Of a stretch of DNA of 7,734 bases, positions 7,532 through 7,734 are shown piece by piece. This DNA comes from Rickettsiales bacterium (GTDB taxonomy: Bacteria > Pseudomonadota > Alphaproteobacteria > TMED127): positions 1-7,734 of the forward strand of contig PBCD01000005.1 of the NCBI GenBank assembly GCA_002717855.1, given 5' to 3'. Below the pieces are notes generated by a model. The model was not told where the DNA came from and did no database searches. It saw only the letters and a list, made by a program, of their open reading frames with translations. Position 1 is the stretch's first letter; every line of letters begins with the position of its first letter. Both the position numbers and the translations under genes were made by a program.

Positions 7532-7734
7532 TTGAAGTCTTTAGTAATTGAAAAAATAGCTTGATAAGCAAAAAAATTTCCAAAGAAAAAAGTTGAAAAA
7601 ACTTCGCTTTTTGAATTGATTAATATTTTTTTTTGAATTCTTATCTTATTATCATCGCAGAATATCTCGAAATCTTTGATAGTACACAAATGAATATTAG
7701 GAGAATCGTACCAATTGTATGGCAAAATTTTTGA
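7528..7734 (-). CDS. metW: MetW-like methionine biosynthesis protein, C-terminal part (runs off the window)
   Basis: Only the last 68 residues are present. The frame is open to the right edge, reading Ser-Lys-Ile-Leu-Pro-Tyr before the stretch YNWYDSPNIHLCTIKDFE, which is highly characteristic of the MetW C-terminus. The family is a class-I methyltransferase-like fold whose full length is about 190-200 residues, so roughly two thirds, including the SAM-binding part, lies outside. MetW usually follows metX (homoserine O-acyltransferase) and is reported to assist that enzyme, so metX is expected to the right. A TTG at 7725 falls inside conserved sequence and is not the start. The stop overlaps the gloB ATG by four bases. 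Identification rests on one strong motif; a related methyltransferase is less likely. Confidence 0.85.
   Translation of the reverse strand, partial: SKILPYNWYDSPNIHLCTIKDFEIFCDDNKIRIQKKILINSKSEVFSTFFFGNFFAYQAIFSITKDFK

Overview
The window comes from an AT-rich bacterial chromosome (about 30% G+C by eye, full of A/T homopolymers, AAA for most lysines). The order rplU-rpmA-obgE-proB-proA-nadD and the pair metW-gloB are arrangements known from Alphaproteobacteria, and protein similarity by recognition agrees. A streamlined, low-GC, probably free-living (for example marine) alphaproteobacterium is the best guess. The lineage is inference, because no rRNA or other marker is present.

The layout has three blocks. 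(1) Positions 22-4704, minus strand: a compact six-gene cluster read from right to left as rplU (L21), rpmA (L27), obgE (ribosome-assembly GTPase), proB and proA (the first two steps of proline synthesis) and nadD (NAD synthesis). The gaps are 3, 33, 4 and 1 nt, and proA and nadD overlap by 20 nt. It is very probably one operon. (2) Positions 4705-4866: a 162-nt divergent intergenic region, the only sizeable non-coding stretch, which must hold start signals for both directions. (3) Positions 4867-6768, plus strand: phaA (acetyl-CoA acetyltransferase) and phaB (acetoacetyl-CoA reductase), 3 nt apart, together converting two acetyl-CoA to (R)-3-hydroxybutyryl-CoA. They abut, tail to tail with one base between, a minus-strand pair at 6770-7734: gloB (glyoxalase II) and the C-terminal part of metW, which runs off the right edge.

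Functionally this is core metabolism and translation: ribosomal proteins with an assembly GTPase, proline and NAD synthesis, a short-chain C4 acyl-CoA module, methylglyoxal detoxification and a methionine-synthesis accessory protein. No tRNA, rRNA, CRISPR array, insertion sequence, phage gene, riboswitch or strong intrinsic terminator was seen. I see no undescribed system. The points worth a second look are small: two starts that need trimming (rplU, phaA), an open in-frame leader before phaA, several starts without a Shine-Dalgarno sequence, an unusual C-terminal motif in NadD, long lysine-coding A tracts confined to the minus-strand genes, and a one-base convergent junction.
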